DNA from: JAZKFT01 sp040386335
GTDB lineage: Bacteria; Bacteroidota; Bacteroidia; Chitinophagales; Chitinophagaceae
Length of the DNA: 64,000 bases
Assembly (NCBI GenBank): GCA_040386335.1
Contig: JAZKFT010000006.1
Location: forward strand, 62,001 to 126,000
Direction of reading: 5' to 3'
Below are positions 8,495 through 18,101 of this stretch, one piece after another. Position 1 is the first letter of the stretch. Each line of letters starts with the position of its first letter. The notes beneath the pieces were generated by a model, which ran no database searches, was not told the DNA's origin, and saw only the letters and a program-made list of their open reading frames with translations. A program made the position numbers and the translations under genes.

Positions 8495-11023
8495 ATGAAA
8501 TCTTCCTGCTTCTTAATGATAGCCCTGGCTTTCGGCTGGCACCTTGCTGCTGCCCAGGAAGGAAAGAACAGGTTGAATAACAGCCTTGAATTTCATGGTG
8601 ATTACATTATTTATAAAGGCAATAAGATTTTCCTGGGACCGAAAGCGTTTTATATTGACGGGCAATTGCCTGCTGGTGTTTCTAAGACCTATCCGAACGT
8701 CTACCATTCTGTGAACGAAGCTGCCAGGCATCTTACTGATGGCTCTGAAGGATCACCGATGGTTTTATACATCGCTCCTTATGTTTATTGGATCGACGAT
8801 CCGGATGATACCGCGATCCGGGTACCGGCTGCAAACGGATCAACGCCTTTTGGGTTGGAGATCAAATGTGAGTGGTTGAAATTCTTTGGCCTGGCTGATG
8901 ATGCCAGGAATGTAATCCTTGCTTCCAACCGCGGGCAAACGATGGGCGCCAAAGGAAACTTTACCATGTTTAAAATATCCGGCCAGGGCACTTCCGCAGA
9001 AAATATCACTTTTGGCAATTATTGCAATATTGACCTTGAGTATCCGCTGCAGCCGGGTTTGGGAAGAAAGAAAAGAGGATCGGCCATTGTGCAGGCACAG
9101 CTTGTTTTTTGTGATGGCGATAAATTGGTAGCCCGGAATACCCGTTTTGTAAGCCGCCTGAATTTATGTCCCTTCATTGGCGGAAAACGTACGCTTTTTG
9201 ATCGCTGTCATTTTGAGTGTACAGATGATGCATTGAATGGCACGGCCATTTACCTAAACTGTACTTTAGATTTTTATAGTGGCAAGCCTTTTTATAGAAC
9301 AACAGGCACCGGTGCGATATTTTTTAATTGCGATATCAAGTCGTTTACCCGTGGGCAACAATACTTTACAAAGAGCGGTGGACAGGTAGCAGTTGTTGAT
9401 ACCCGCATCGCTGCTTCAAATGCAACTTACCTGGGTTGGAGAGATATTCCCGGAAAGGAATCCCGCAATTATCAATACCATGTTCAACTAAATGGGAGTC
9501 CAGTATTCATTGGTACAAAAGATCGTTCATCAACAGTTGACATGACGGGCAAACCAATCCTGGATGCGTATGCGTTTACGCATGAGGGAAAAACCATCTA
9601 CAATACCTATAATCTTTTGCGTGGCAACGACGATTGGGACCCGATGAATATAAAAGAACTCATGCTGAAGCACGAACGGGAATTGGGAAAGCCCCTCACA
9701 GGTTTGCCAACACAACTGTTGATGTCACCTGCTAATGACACTATTGAATCCGGTAGGGATACATTACTATTAAAAACAAGATTATTTAGATTCGGCAACT
9801 ACGAATTGAACGACGAAAAGATTAACTGGAAGATTGCGCCAGAGTACAAATCGTTGGTACAGCTACACATTAATGCAGATGGAAGTTGTACCGTAATTCC
9901 AACGAATAGCAACAATGAAATAAGACCTGCCATCATCCAGGCATCAACCGCATCCGGCCTGGAGGCTGCCAAACTTATTTATGTGTTGCCCAGCCTCATT
10001 GAGGCGCCTGCATTTACGAAGCTTCCTTCAATCACGAATCATAAAAACGGAAAACTCACAATAGCATATAAACTGGACAGCCGTTTCCCCGACCAGTCGT
10101 TGATCAGTTGGTATCGCTGCACTGATGCAACTGGAAATAACGCCATTGAAATTACAGTATCACGATTCAATCACCCAAAACTGGACTACAGCCTTTCCGC
10201 CGGAGATATTGGATTTTATATCATGGCGAAAGTATCCCCGAAACATCTACGCTGCCTGCCAGGAAACCCGGTAGTGGCAATAATGAGCGGACCAATAGTT
10301 GCAAATGATATAAAAGCTATTGGTAAAACCTGGGATGTCGATTTAAAAAGCATGTCAACAAAATACCAACCTGAAGTAAAACCAGGTTTTTGGTCCCTGG
10401 ATTGTTTTGCGCCGCCCGACACCTACGATTGGAAGGCAGATAATAGCGGCGACCCATGGTATTTTGGAAAAGGCGTGGATGGAGCTGCAAATGATACCGG
10501 GCTTGTACAGGCAAACAAGGGAGCCCGTTTGCGCTTTACTCCTGTGGGGAATAGTTTTGGTGATATGAAAATAAGTTTTACTGCGGTGCCCGGTAAAACT
10601 GCCGGACAGGGATTCAGTAGCGCCCGTGCTCAATACATGGATGTCTTCATAAAATTCGATACAAAAACCGGAAGCGGATATGCATTAAGGTTGATCCGTA
10701 CCACGAAATTCAGCGATGCTATTGATTTTATACTAATGAAATATGACGCTGGTATTGCTACAGTGATCAGCAAACCAATAACTGCTGATTGTTACAGGCC
10801 CAACTGTACGATTTCAATCGAAACGAAAGTCAATAAATTGATTGTTCGAGCAGCAGCAAAGGCTCCATATTATGTAATTCCCGGCCGGTCTGAAGTTGTT
10901 CAGAAAGTGATGCTTGAAACAAACATTGTCGACAATAATTTTGGCGGTTTTGGATTTCAACACACGGGAACGGTAGCGGGTGGGGCGACACTAATTAAGG
11001 ATTTGTTTGTAACGTGGAATTAA
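8495..11023 (+). CDS. Large secreted beta-helix protein (pectin lyase fold) with C-terminal ConA-like domain
   Basis: 842 residues from ATG 8495; a TTG two codons earlier adds nothing to the signal peptide MKSSCFLMIALAFGWHLAAA. The N-terminal half (about 60-390) is a right-handed beta-helix with pectinesterase/pectin lyase-like turns, for example SAENITFGNYCN, LFDRCHFECTDDALNG and GAIFFNCDIKSF. A pectin-directed esterase or lyase-like role fits its place after PL10 and DUF1593, but I cannot point to an unambiguous catalytic triad. Middle Ig-like segments (about 410-610) follow, then a concanavalin-like beta-sandwich (about 640-842, WYFGKGVDGAAND to LFVTWN). No sorting domain is obvious at the C-terminus. 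It converges with the minus-strand LamG gene 111 bases away. Confidence 0.75.
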   Translation: MKSSCFLMIALAFGWHLAAAQEGKNRLNNSLEFHGDYIIYKGNKIFLGPKAFYIDGQLPAGVSKTYPNVYHSVNEAARHLTDGSEGSPMVLYIAPYVYWIDDPDDTAIRVPAANGSTPFGLEIKCEWLKFFGLADDARNVILASNRGQTMGAKGNFTMFKISGQGTSAENITFGNYCNIDLEYPLQPGLGRKKRGSAIVQAQLVFCDGDKLVARNTRFVSRLNLCPFIGGKRTLFDRCHFECTDDALNGTAIYLNCTLDFYSGKPFYRTTGTGAIFFNCDIKSFTRGQQYFTKSGGQVAVVDTRIAASNATYLGWRDIPGKESRNYQYHVQLNGSPVFIGTKDRSSTVDMTGKPILDAYAFTHEGKTIYNTYNLLRGNDDWDPMNIKELMLKHERELGKPLTGLPTQLLMSPANDTIESGRDTLLLKTRLFRFGNYELNDEKINWKIAPEYKSLVQLHINADGSCTVIPTNSNNEIRPAIIQASTASGLEAAKLIYVLPSLIEAPAFTKLPSITNHKNGKLTIAYKLDSRFPDQSLISWYRCTDATGNNAIEITVSRFNHPKLDYSLSAGDIGFYIMAKVSPKHLRCLPGNPVVAIMSGPIVANDIKAIGKTWDVDLKSMSTKYQPEVKPGFWSLDCFAPPDTYDWKADNSGDPWYFGKGVDGAANDTGLVQANKGARLRFTPVGNSFGDMKISFTAVPGKTAGQGFSSARAQYMDVFIKFDTKTGSGYALRLIRTTKFSDAIDFILMKYDAGIATVISKPITADCYRPNCTISIETKVNKLIVRAAAKAPYYVIPGRSEVVQKVMLETNIVDNNFGGFGFQHTGTVAGGATLIKDLFVTWN

Positions 11024-11134
11024 TTCAGCCCTGAAAAGTCGAAGGACCACCCGATTCAAGCTTGCCGAAAAAAGCACGATGGTTCAAGCGCCTCGTGGCT
11101 GTTGCACAAATATGGCTATTCTATGTTATGTAAA

Positions 11135-11806
11135 TTACTGAACAACTTGTAACTGCTCCGTGTTCAATACTCCATGATGAAACCGCACTTCACTGATCAG
11201 GCCTTTAAACCAGTTCACCTGGTTTAATCTTACACCCAAAGAAATTCTCCCGCCAGACATCGGTGGAATATCAACCTCGCCTTCCAGTTCTTTTTGCGCG
11301 TTTACATAACTGTACATCTTTTTACCATCATATACCATTGCTGCCCAGTACCATTTGTCTGCAGCATGCAATTTCGTGGAGTCAATTAGTGTAAGTCCTT
11401 TGTTGGTCTTCCCGTTTTTCAGAAAGGCATCCAGGTACCATTGCCTGTGCGGGGTGAGGCGGAGTTCCATCGTTCCCCTGTTTAATAAAGTATCTTCAAA
11501 ATGCATAAACCTTGGCTCAACAGGGCCATCGCCTGACGGTTTAAATTTTACTTCGATTGTAAACTGCTGCCAGCCCTCAATAGGAATGCCCGGAAGTACA
11601 AGTCCATCGTTGATGCCGTTAAAAAACAGGGATGTATCTGCTCCTTCAATATGGATTTGCGGATTGCCGATAACAGTGGGTTTGATTCCCCCGACTACAG
11701 CTGTTCCCGTTAACCTCCAGGTAATGCTATTTTCAATATTGAAAAATGTGCATGCCAATGATCCAAAGGCCAAAATAATGGCTGCCAGTTTATTTCGATT
11801 TGTCAT
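11135..11806 (-). CDS. Small exported LamG (concanavalin-like) domain protein
   Basis: 223 residues. An N-terminal hydrophobic segment (about 7-22, LAAIILAFGSLACTFF) works as signal or anchor; the cysteine does not sit in a canonical lipobox. The rest is one LamG/concanavalin-like domain: SLFFNGINDGLVLPG, FTIEVKFKPSG, WYWAAMVYDGKKMYSYVNAQ and the terminal FKGLISEVRFHHGVLNTEQL, the usual closing motif of these domains. It has no catalytic motif and is probably a glycan-binding or adhesive accessory. It is transcribed toward the pectin gene group and stands alone on its strand, with about 540 bases upstream before the next minus-strand gene ends. Confidence 0.8.
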   Translation of the reverse strand: MTNRNKLAAIILAFGSLACTFFNIENSITWRLTGTAVVGGIKPTVIGNPQIHIEGADTSLFFNGINDGLVLPGIPIEGWQQFTIEVKFKPSGDGPVEPRFMHFEDTLLNRGTMELRLTPHRQWYLDAFLKNGKTNKGLTLIDSTKLHAADKWYWAAMVYDGKKMYSYVNAQKELEGEVDIPPMSGGRISLGVRLNQVNWFKGLISEVRFHHGVLNTEQLQVVQ

Positions 11807-12348
11807 TGGGTGTTATTGTTTTTAGGATTAGGCACATTATTCGAAAAGTCAGCAACAGCCTGTATTTTCACCCCAACCGATGAAATGTTCATGCCAACAA
11901 ATCAAAAAATTTTTTATCGTCTTTTTTAATGATAACCTTGTTTAAGAAGGTGATACAGCATTCTTTGTCATCCCGCAAAAAAAATCCATGGGCGGACAGT
12001 GTAAATATATTCAACACCTTACACAAAAAGCCCCGCATTTTGATACACCCCGGTCAAATAGTGACATTGCTGAGCCATCAGCTTTCCTGTAAATCGGCTA
12101 CAAATTACAGACGGTGTTGCTCCCTGAATACAGGGCTTTTGTACTCAAAGACCGTGCGGCATCATAGCAACCCTTTGATTTATTCCGGCTCTACTCCGCC
12201 ACGATGAAAACCGGGGAAAAATAAATGCCATGATTCGCGTCTCCGCGAACCATGGCATCAGTACAAAAGGGATAAAATCGCACCCTGATTAAAAAGTTTC
12301 ACAAGCTTCCCGGGGCTCCTATTTATTGTGACCCGTGAATTGCTGTTA
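11807..12348. other. Intergenic region, 540 bases, no convincing gene
   Basis: The region separates the start of the LamG gene from the end of the T9SS protein gene. A 92-codon + strand reading frame at 11929-12207 has no signal, domain or sensible composition and I do not call it. The only strong structure is the hairpin and T-run listed separately. I found no clear -33/-7 promoter for the LamG gene. Confidence 0.6.
12213..12257 (-). terminator. Rho-independent-type terminator of the T9SS protein gene
   Basis: Positions 12226-12239 and 12244-12257 form a 14-bp stem with one mismatch and a four-base loop. Read on the minus strand it is followed by tttattttt. It lies about 90 bases past the stop codon of the minus-strand gene ending at 12349, in the right orientation. 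The cgcggagacgcg core also resembles dispersed REP-like palindromes. Confidence 0.75.
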
Positions 12349-15300
12349 TCATCTCACTACCTGCAACAGCATGTTTTCTATGTGCTTGTCAGCAAACATT
12401 ATCGAAACAACGTAGGTTCCCACCTGCAGGGAAGATACTTTTACGTCCTGGTTCATCTGACCGGTTAAAGTATTTTTCTGCATGAGTCTTCCCTCAATAT
12501 CATACATGCTGATCTCCCCCTTATGACCTCCTGTATTCTTTAGATAGACTATCCCTTTACTCACAGGGTTTGGATGAATGACAATTTTTCCTTCCACTTT
12601 CACAGTTATGGTTTCCGTATTTGAATAGGAAACGATTCCCGCCGCATCAGTAATTTTTAACCGGTAGAAGTGTCGGCCTGTCATCAAATTATCGTGCTGG
12701 AATTGCATAGTGTGGACCCCGGCTTCTTTCAGAGCGATGTAAACAGGTGCATAATCAGCACCGTTAACACTATGAAGTATTTCCACTTTTGTGGCCTGTG
12801 TTTCTTCAAATTTCCAGCGCAATAGTGCTGCGTCCTTATTGGTCAATTGTGCATTGAAATAGGTTATCTTAATGGGCAATATAACCGGGGCGCTGGCGTG
12901 AATCAAAAACTGGCTGAAATTGGTGATCTGTGTGTTATTAAATGGAACATCAATCAAATTGGTACCGTTGGAGGAGAGTTGAACGCTATCTAAATTGGCG
13001 CTCCAATGCACCAGGCTATCCTTATTATCACCTCTTTTTTTCAGGTACAATTTTTTACCCTCAACATATGCCGGGTTGGGCAACGACACATTATTAAATG
13101 TCAGCCCTGGTGTATTGAATGTGGTGTTGCTACCATAGTTGTTGATGATATAGTATTTCGCCTGTGGATAAAACAGTGAATTGTCGGTATTGAAAGGCAA
13201 AGTATTTAAGCGGGTCACCCAAACTTCGCCATTCGGAGTGGTCCCAGCCTGGAAATCAAGAGAGACCCCTGGCAAGCCATAGTTGTAAGTACCGATTGCG
13301 GTAATGGATTTCTTTTCACTTGTTCCTGCACCTACAGGGGCTGTACTTATCGTATAATTAGTGCTATTGAATGGACGGCTAGCTACTGAAGCAACCCTTT
13401 TCTTGTCGAGCACACAATCTTTGGCATCATTAAACTGCAGATAGCCAATCAATCCATTTTCCGTTGCAACATCCGGAACAGTAAGGTGACGCAGGGCACG
13501 GATCTCATCCCTGGAAAGTGAACGATTATAAATCCGGAACTCGTCGAGGAGGCCATTGTAATTCCTGTCCGATCTCGTTGGGAATGACCCCAATAGTATA
13601 TCCTGGAAATTAGCGGCAACAAACGGAAGATTATATTTATATGATTTGCCGTTCAAGTACAGGATAGCACTATCCGGGTATACAACCAGGGCAACATGGT
13701 TCCATTCATTAGGAACGGCCACCAGGCCTGTATTGTACGACCAATAGCTGGTTCCTTTCCAGTGAATACCCACCTGGAAGCTATTAACAGCCCTAAAATT
13801 AACACCACAGCTGCTGCTTTCATTTTGTGCCATGAAAACAGCCGAATAGTCAAGATGCGTTGCCTTGGGTCTGATCCACCCGGTAATGGTAAAGCGGTTG
13901 GTGTTTGCCAAACTATTATAGCCCGTAACAAGTACGGGACCAGCTACCGGTGCCGTTGTGGAAAATGAAGCAGCATTCCCGGCAACCGGTTCTGCCTGCT
14001 GGCAGCTGGCGCAAGTATCTGCGGTTTTAACCAGGTTTGCCATCGTCAATGTTTTCGTGTTGCCATCTACGGTAACCTCAAGTGAAACACTTTTAAATCC
14101 CGAACCCGAAAATGTAACCAGCGGCGTGAGCGCCGTGCTTGTAGCAGGTGTTCCATCCTGGAAAGTCCACAAATAAGTAGCTGTGGAGCCCTGGGGTATG
14201 ATACTGGTGTTCCTGAATTGTACCTGGTTATTTGAACATACGTCTACGATTGCTCCGTCGGCTGTAAACTGCACCCTTAACCTTGAAGGTTCAGCCAGGG
14301 CATGCTCCCAGGCGCCCCTGTTTGTTCCCAGGATAATCGTATTTTTTGTATAGTTAAAATTGAACCAGTTTGCAGTGGATGCTGCCAGCCCGTTGCCTAA
14401 AATCTGCCAGTTGGCTTCACCGTTCGTTTTATGGTAAATACCTGCATTTGAGAGGGCCATGTAAATATGGTTGGATGTGCCACGCTGGTATCCAATTTTG
14501 GTAATAGCATTGGTAGGCATACCGGTACCGGTAATATTAGCATAACTCGTACCCCCATCATTGCTTTGCAAAAGCTTACAGGCAGTTTGATTGTTAGCAT
14601 ACGCTACAAACAATACATTTTCGCTGGTATCGCATAAGGCAATATCAGCAATATTCGTTTGATTGCTGCTTTGTGCAAGGGTAGGTGTGATATTTATAAA
14701 GGTTTTACCCGAATCCACACTTTTCCATAGTTTATTATTGTTGCCTTTACCTACCACCACATACACATAAGCACTGTTGGTGCGGGCTACTTCCACACGA
14801 AATACAATATCAGAAAAAGTGGCCAGTGTGGATGCTGTAATACCATTGTCATTAGATTGAGCCAATGTGTTTGCCACGTTGCCATTGTACGTAACCATAC
14901 GCCTGGTATAGTGTGGATGATACGTGGGGGTACGCGACGATCCACCCGGGCTTACTGTGGCACTATACGTTTTCAGGGTAAAAGGGGCAGTATGCTCATA
15001 TACATTATATCCATAACCCCAGTGACCAACAAGCCATTTATCATCATTTGGATTGATACCCTGGCCATCGGAGTCGGCACCGCCAATATTCCACCATCCA
15101 CCATCCGCATCATGTTCTCTTAATGTAATGGGTCCATGATTTTCGCCTCCGGACATAAAATCGCCAAACTCACTGGCAGAGAAACCCCATAATTCTACAT
15201 TGCTTATTTTATCGCTGATAGAGCGCAGCTTGCTGATGTCGCCAAGCCGGTAAGTGGCTATCTGTCCATCGTTGCCCACTACCACTTTGTCCTGGACAAT

Positions 15301-16629
15301 ATCAATGGTGCGAATGTCGGGATGCATGTTCCCGCTTGATACACTGGTTTTTCCGCCATCGGTGGAAACATAGGTCACACTGGGCGAGTAAGTGCCACTT
15401 ACAATATTATTATGATTGGTCGTACTCATGGCAATGTCGCCATGATGAATATTCCGGTCGATTTTCCAGCCCTCTATTGTGTCTTTTGCAGTTAAATCGT
15501 ACACCTGGATATGGGTAGTATTATGAGAATAGGCACTACCAACACCTTCCCCAACGGCCAGGTATAACTGGTCGGCCTGCGTAGAAGCTTTCATTATTTT
15601 CACCCAGGAAACCACACTACCTGCAGCAAATCTTCCCGGTACAAAAGTTTTATCCAGTGTAAAATTCTGGCCGGCATTGGTGGATACATACACTTTTACG
15701 CTGTTGCCAGATTCGCTATAATCCGTGTAGATAACGCGGTTGTTATCGGACGGATCCCAGTATAAAATTTCGGAGCTATGGTTGTTCCACGGAGCGGTAA
15801 GATTACTAAGCCCTGTTAAGATTGTGTTCCAGCTGGTGCCGCCATTCGTAGTATATAAGAGCGAATTGCTGGTACGTACCACTACTTTATTGGTGTCTGT
15901 TGGAGAGGCTGCTATGTCCCACACTGTGCCCGGATCAGCTGCTACAGCAGCCCAGCTGGCGCCGTCATCCTTGCTTTTAAAAACATTGCTATTCGAACAG
16001 GTATACATTTGGCTGGGATAGGCAGCCACCACGTCCAGGTCAATCATTTGTTCTTTTCCAAGGTTTACATCCACGAGTTCCCAGTTGTTTCCATTATCCG
16101 TCGTTCTCCATAAACCCCCGGTTTGATAACCGGCAAAAATCATGTTGGTATCAGCCGGATTTATACGTGCCATGATACAATAGCCACCGGCAACAGCGGC
16201 TGAGCTTTGGGTAACAGCAATATCTTTTACTCTAAACTGGAAAGGGCCAATCATTTTCCAACTGCCGCTGTATGGATAAGTCCCTGCTGTTGTTTGAGAC
16301 AAGGTGTTGCCAATGGCCGTATTTTTTTTAACCGGTAAAATGGGCCGGGGTTCATCTACTCTCCCATTTGCATCCAAAAAAAATGCTGATTTTTCCAGCC
16401 ATCTTTCCACATCTCTTCTTTGTTTTGACCGAACAGATGGGTTAGCTTTTACATAGGCCTCAAATTCCTTTTTAACCTTAATGTATTCGGGATTTGCTGT
16501 GAAGATGGCCTTGAACCAGGACACATTCATTAATTCGGGAAGGTAGGGTGCTTCTTTTTCCTCCCGCTCCTCCTGTGCTTTCGCAACAGTAAAAGAAAGC
16601 AGCAAAAGGATAAAACTGATTTTTTTCAT
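12349..16629 (-). CDS. Large secreted sortilin/BNR-repeat protein with PKD, LamG and T9SS sorting domain
   Basis: 1,426 residues. I use ATG at 16629, which begins the signal peptide MKKISFILLLLSFTVAKAQ; the longer form starting at 16695 adds 22 non-signal residues. Domains: a VPS10/sortilin-like BNR propeller region (about 90-740), with repeated WRTTDNGNNWE, FKSKDDGASW, YTTNGGTSWN and WKSVDSGKTF Asp-box-like motifs; a PKD-type domain (about 745-835, TYLWTFQDGTP); a LamG domain (about 870-1010, FTITGWIRPKA, GLLDEFRIYNRSLS); beta-rich linkers; and a C-terminal type A T9SS sorting domain (about 1350-1426, IHPNPVSKG, YDIEGRLM, GTYVVSI). The sorting domain predicts export through the type IX system and surface attachment or release. 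It is a single transcription unit with its own terminator. No enzyme motif is certain, so an adhesive or binding role is as likely as a glycosidase. Confidence 0.88.
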   Translation of the reverse strand: MKKISFILLLLSFTVAKAQEEREEKEAPYLPELMNVSWFKAIFTANPEYIKVKKEFEAYVKANPSVRSKQRRDVERWLEKSAFFLDANGRVDEPRPILPVKKNTAIGNTLSQTTAGTYPYSGSWKMIGPFQFRVKDIAVTQSSAAVAGGYCIMARINPADTNMIFAGYQTGGLWRTTDNGNNWELVDVNLGKEQMIDLDVVAAYPSQMYTCSNSNVFKSKDDGASWAAVAADPGTVWDIAASPTDTNKVVVRTSNSLLYTTNGGTSWNTILTGLSNLTAPWNNHSSEILYWDPSDNNRVIYTDYSESGNSVKVYVSTNAGQNFTLDKTFVPGRFAAGSVVSWVKIMKASTQADQLYLAVGEGVGSAYSHNTTHIQVYDLTAKDTIEGWKIDRNIHHGDIAMSTTNHNNIVSGTYSPSVTYVSTDGGKTSVSSGNMHPDIRTIDIVQDKVVVGNDGQIATYRLGDISKLRSISDKISNVELWGFSASEFGDFMSGGENHGPITLREHDADGGWWNIGGADSDGQGINPNDDKWLVGHWGYGYNVYEHTAPFTLKTYSATVSPGGSSRTPTYHPHYTRRMVTYNGNVANTLAQSNDNGITASTLATFSDIVFRVEVARTNSAYVYVVVGKGNNNKLWKSVDSGKTFINITPTLAQSSNQTNIADIALCDTSENVLFVAYANNQTACKLLQSNDGGTSYANITGTGMPTNAITKIGYQRGTSNHIYMALSNAGIYHKTNGEANWQILGNGLAASTANWFNFNYTKNTIILGTNRGAWEHALAEPSRLRVQFTADGAIVDVCSNNQVQFRNTSIIPQGSTATYLWTFQDGTPATSTALTPLVTFSGSGFKSVSLEVTVDGNTKTLTMANLVKTADTCASCQQAEPVAGNAASFSTTAPVAGPVLVTGYNSLANTNRFTITGWIRPKATHLDYSAVFMAQNESSSCGVNFRAVNSFQVGIHWKGTSYWSYNTGLVAVPNEWNHVALVVYPDSAILYLNGKSYKYNLPFVAANFQDILLGSFPTRSDRNYNGLLDEFRIYNRSLSRDEIRALRHLTVPDVATENGLIGYLQFNDAKDCVLDKKRVASVASRPFNSTNYTISTAPVGAGTSEKKSITAIGTYNYGLPGVSLDFQAGTTPNGEVWVTRLNTLPFNTDNSLFYPQAKYYIINNYGSNTTFNTPGLTFNNVSLPNPAYVEGKKLYLKKRGDNKDSLVHWSANLDSVQLSSNGTNLIDVPFNNTQITNFSQFLIHASAPVILPIKITYFNAQLTNKDAALLRWKFEETQATKVEILHSVNGADYAPVYIALKEAGVHTMQFQHDNLMTGRHFYRLKITDAAGIVSYSNTETITVKVEGKIVIHPNPVSKGIVYLKNTGGHKGEISMYDIEGRLMQKNTLTGQMNQDVKVSSLQVGTYVVSIMFADKHIENMLLQVVR

Positions 16630-18101
16630 GCAATTGGTTTTTTGAAATAAAAGATTCAATGCCGGGGATATAGCCTTGCCTGGAGCTAAACGCATTTCAA
16701 ATCATTCAAACGACCCCCTGTTCTTTTGTGGTCAATCAGCTTTACTCAATCGCTCTGTCTTGCTCAGGCCTTGCCTGGAGAAAGAATGTAGTATTGACCT
16801 TTAAGTAAACATGGAATGTTCAAATCATATGGAAGCGTAAACAGGCAACGAACTGCCACACTGGGTGACTGGTAAATGCAGCCCTTAGGTTACATATTTG
16901 AAGTGTGCGGCCTTGTGTATATCCAAATGTAAATGAGTAGTTTATCTATAAACTGCGCAACCGTTTGACCATTTTTGGGGCGGCAACTTTCTGGTTACTG
17001 AATTGAATACTGGCTGAATAGTACAAATGGTGCTGAGCCATTTCTGGATCCCGGGCTTTTAGTTCTTCGCTGATGTGGTCAAAAAAATACGGATACATCC
17101 TGCGGAATCTACCCTAACTAGCCTGGGTAGATAACAGCATCTTACCCTGATGAGGTCTGATCCGTCAATTCCCGAATAAGAAAAATAGTGCAGGAACTTA
17201 GCCAGGAGCAACTCAACTGACATAAATGGGCAATTTTATTATTCAAAAAAAAGCCCCACTTCCCATGATTCCCCCGGTTTCGCGAAACCCAGTCAGCGTG
17301 AAAACCAAACCTGGCGGGGTTGCCGGACATGGAAACGACACAAAATTCTTACTGATAACGGGTTGAGAAACGAGGGGCAGGGCAATGGTGTTTCTGCAAA
17401 CGGCAGGTCATCACATCCGTTATTCCGTTGATATGATTTGTATACCCAAGGCGATGTGTGTGGTGCTTGCGGACACAATCCATGGCGATGGGATTTCTAA
17501 TGAAACCATATGTCCGGAAAAAGCTCATTTCGTCCTTTTCTTTAAAAAACATTAGGGAGCTGTTTTAATTTAGCTGCAATGAGCACAGTCTCCTTTCATC
17601 TTTACAGATTCCAGGTTTTAGGCCGGTGTCTATATGTCACTTTATTAGTCTATGATTCCGCCTCAATTTTCCTGTTGTTACCTGGCAAACACTCCCGGCA
17701 TGGAGTAAAAAAAATTAATTATTCATTAAACTATCAAACAATGTGTTGTTTTTCGGAGAAAACTAATGTGGCGACACCCATACGGAGTCCTCAGTTGAAA
17801 TATTTAATTATGCAACCATATATTACATTCGTTAATTTTATGTTAATGGTAAATTGTTTAAAGAACTAAACGCAATTTATTAACAAATACGCCAAACCCG
17901 TTACCGTTCACTTTTGACAACATTTATAGCAGCTTTCTTTTTTACCGAAGTTGCACAAAATGTGATGAACGGAATCTCCATTTTGATTTTTGGGGTAAAT
18001 TTTGATTTCTGATTTCTGATTTTCTAACAGCAACATATTGTTGTTTAAAATCTTTTTTGCTATTTACCTATTATTTTTTTACCTAAAATGAAAACCAAAT
18101 C
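16630..18101. other. Long intergenic region, 1.47 kb, mostly without genes
   Basis: This lies between divergently transcribed genes (T9SS protein to the left, SusC to the right), so it should hold both promoters, although I could not assign clear TTG/TAnnTTTG pairs. Reading frames of 60-96 codons at 17142-17552 (minus) and 17579-17869 (plus) look random. Visible structure: a possible gene remnant at 16946-17113, a 14-bp perfect palindrome ggtttcgcgaaacc at 17276-17289, a direct repeat gccttgcctggag near 16674 and 16769, and AT-rich DNA with short gatttct repeats just before SusC. It may be a decayed former gene region. Confidence 0.5.
16946..17113 (-). pseudogene. Possible C-terminal gene remnant (regulator-like?)
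   Basis: A minus-strand frame of 50 codons from ATG at 17098 to TAG at 16946-16948, open five codons further back to a stop at 17114-17116. Its composition looks protein-like rather than random, for example FFDHISEELKARDPEMAQHH and a basic tail KMVKRLRSL. The ARDPEMA helix recalls the C-terminal FCD domain of GntR/FadR-type regulators, but the match is only by eye. The upstream part of such a gene is not recognisable in any frame. Either a truncated pseudogene or a small unknown protein. Confidence 0.3.
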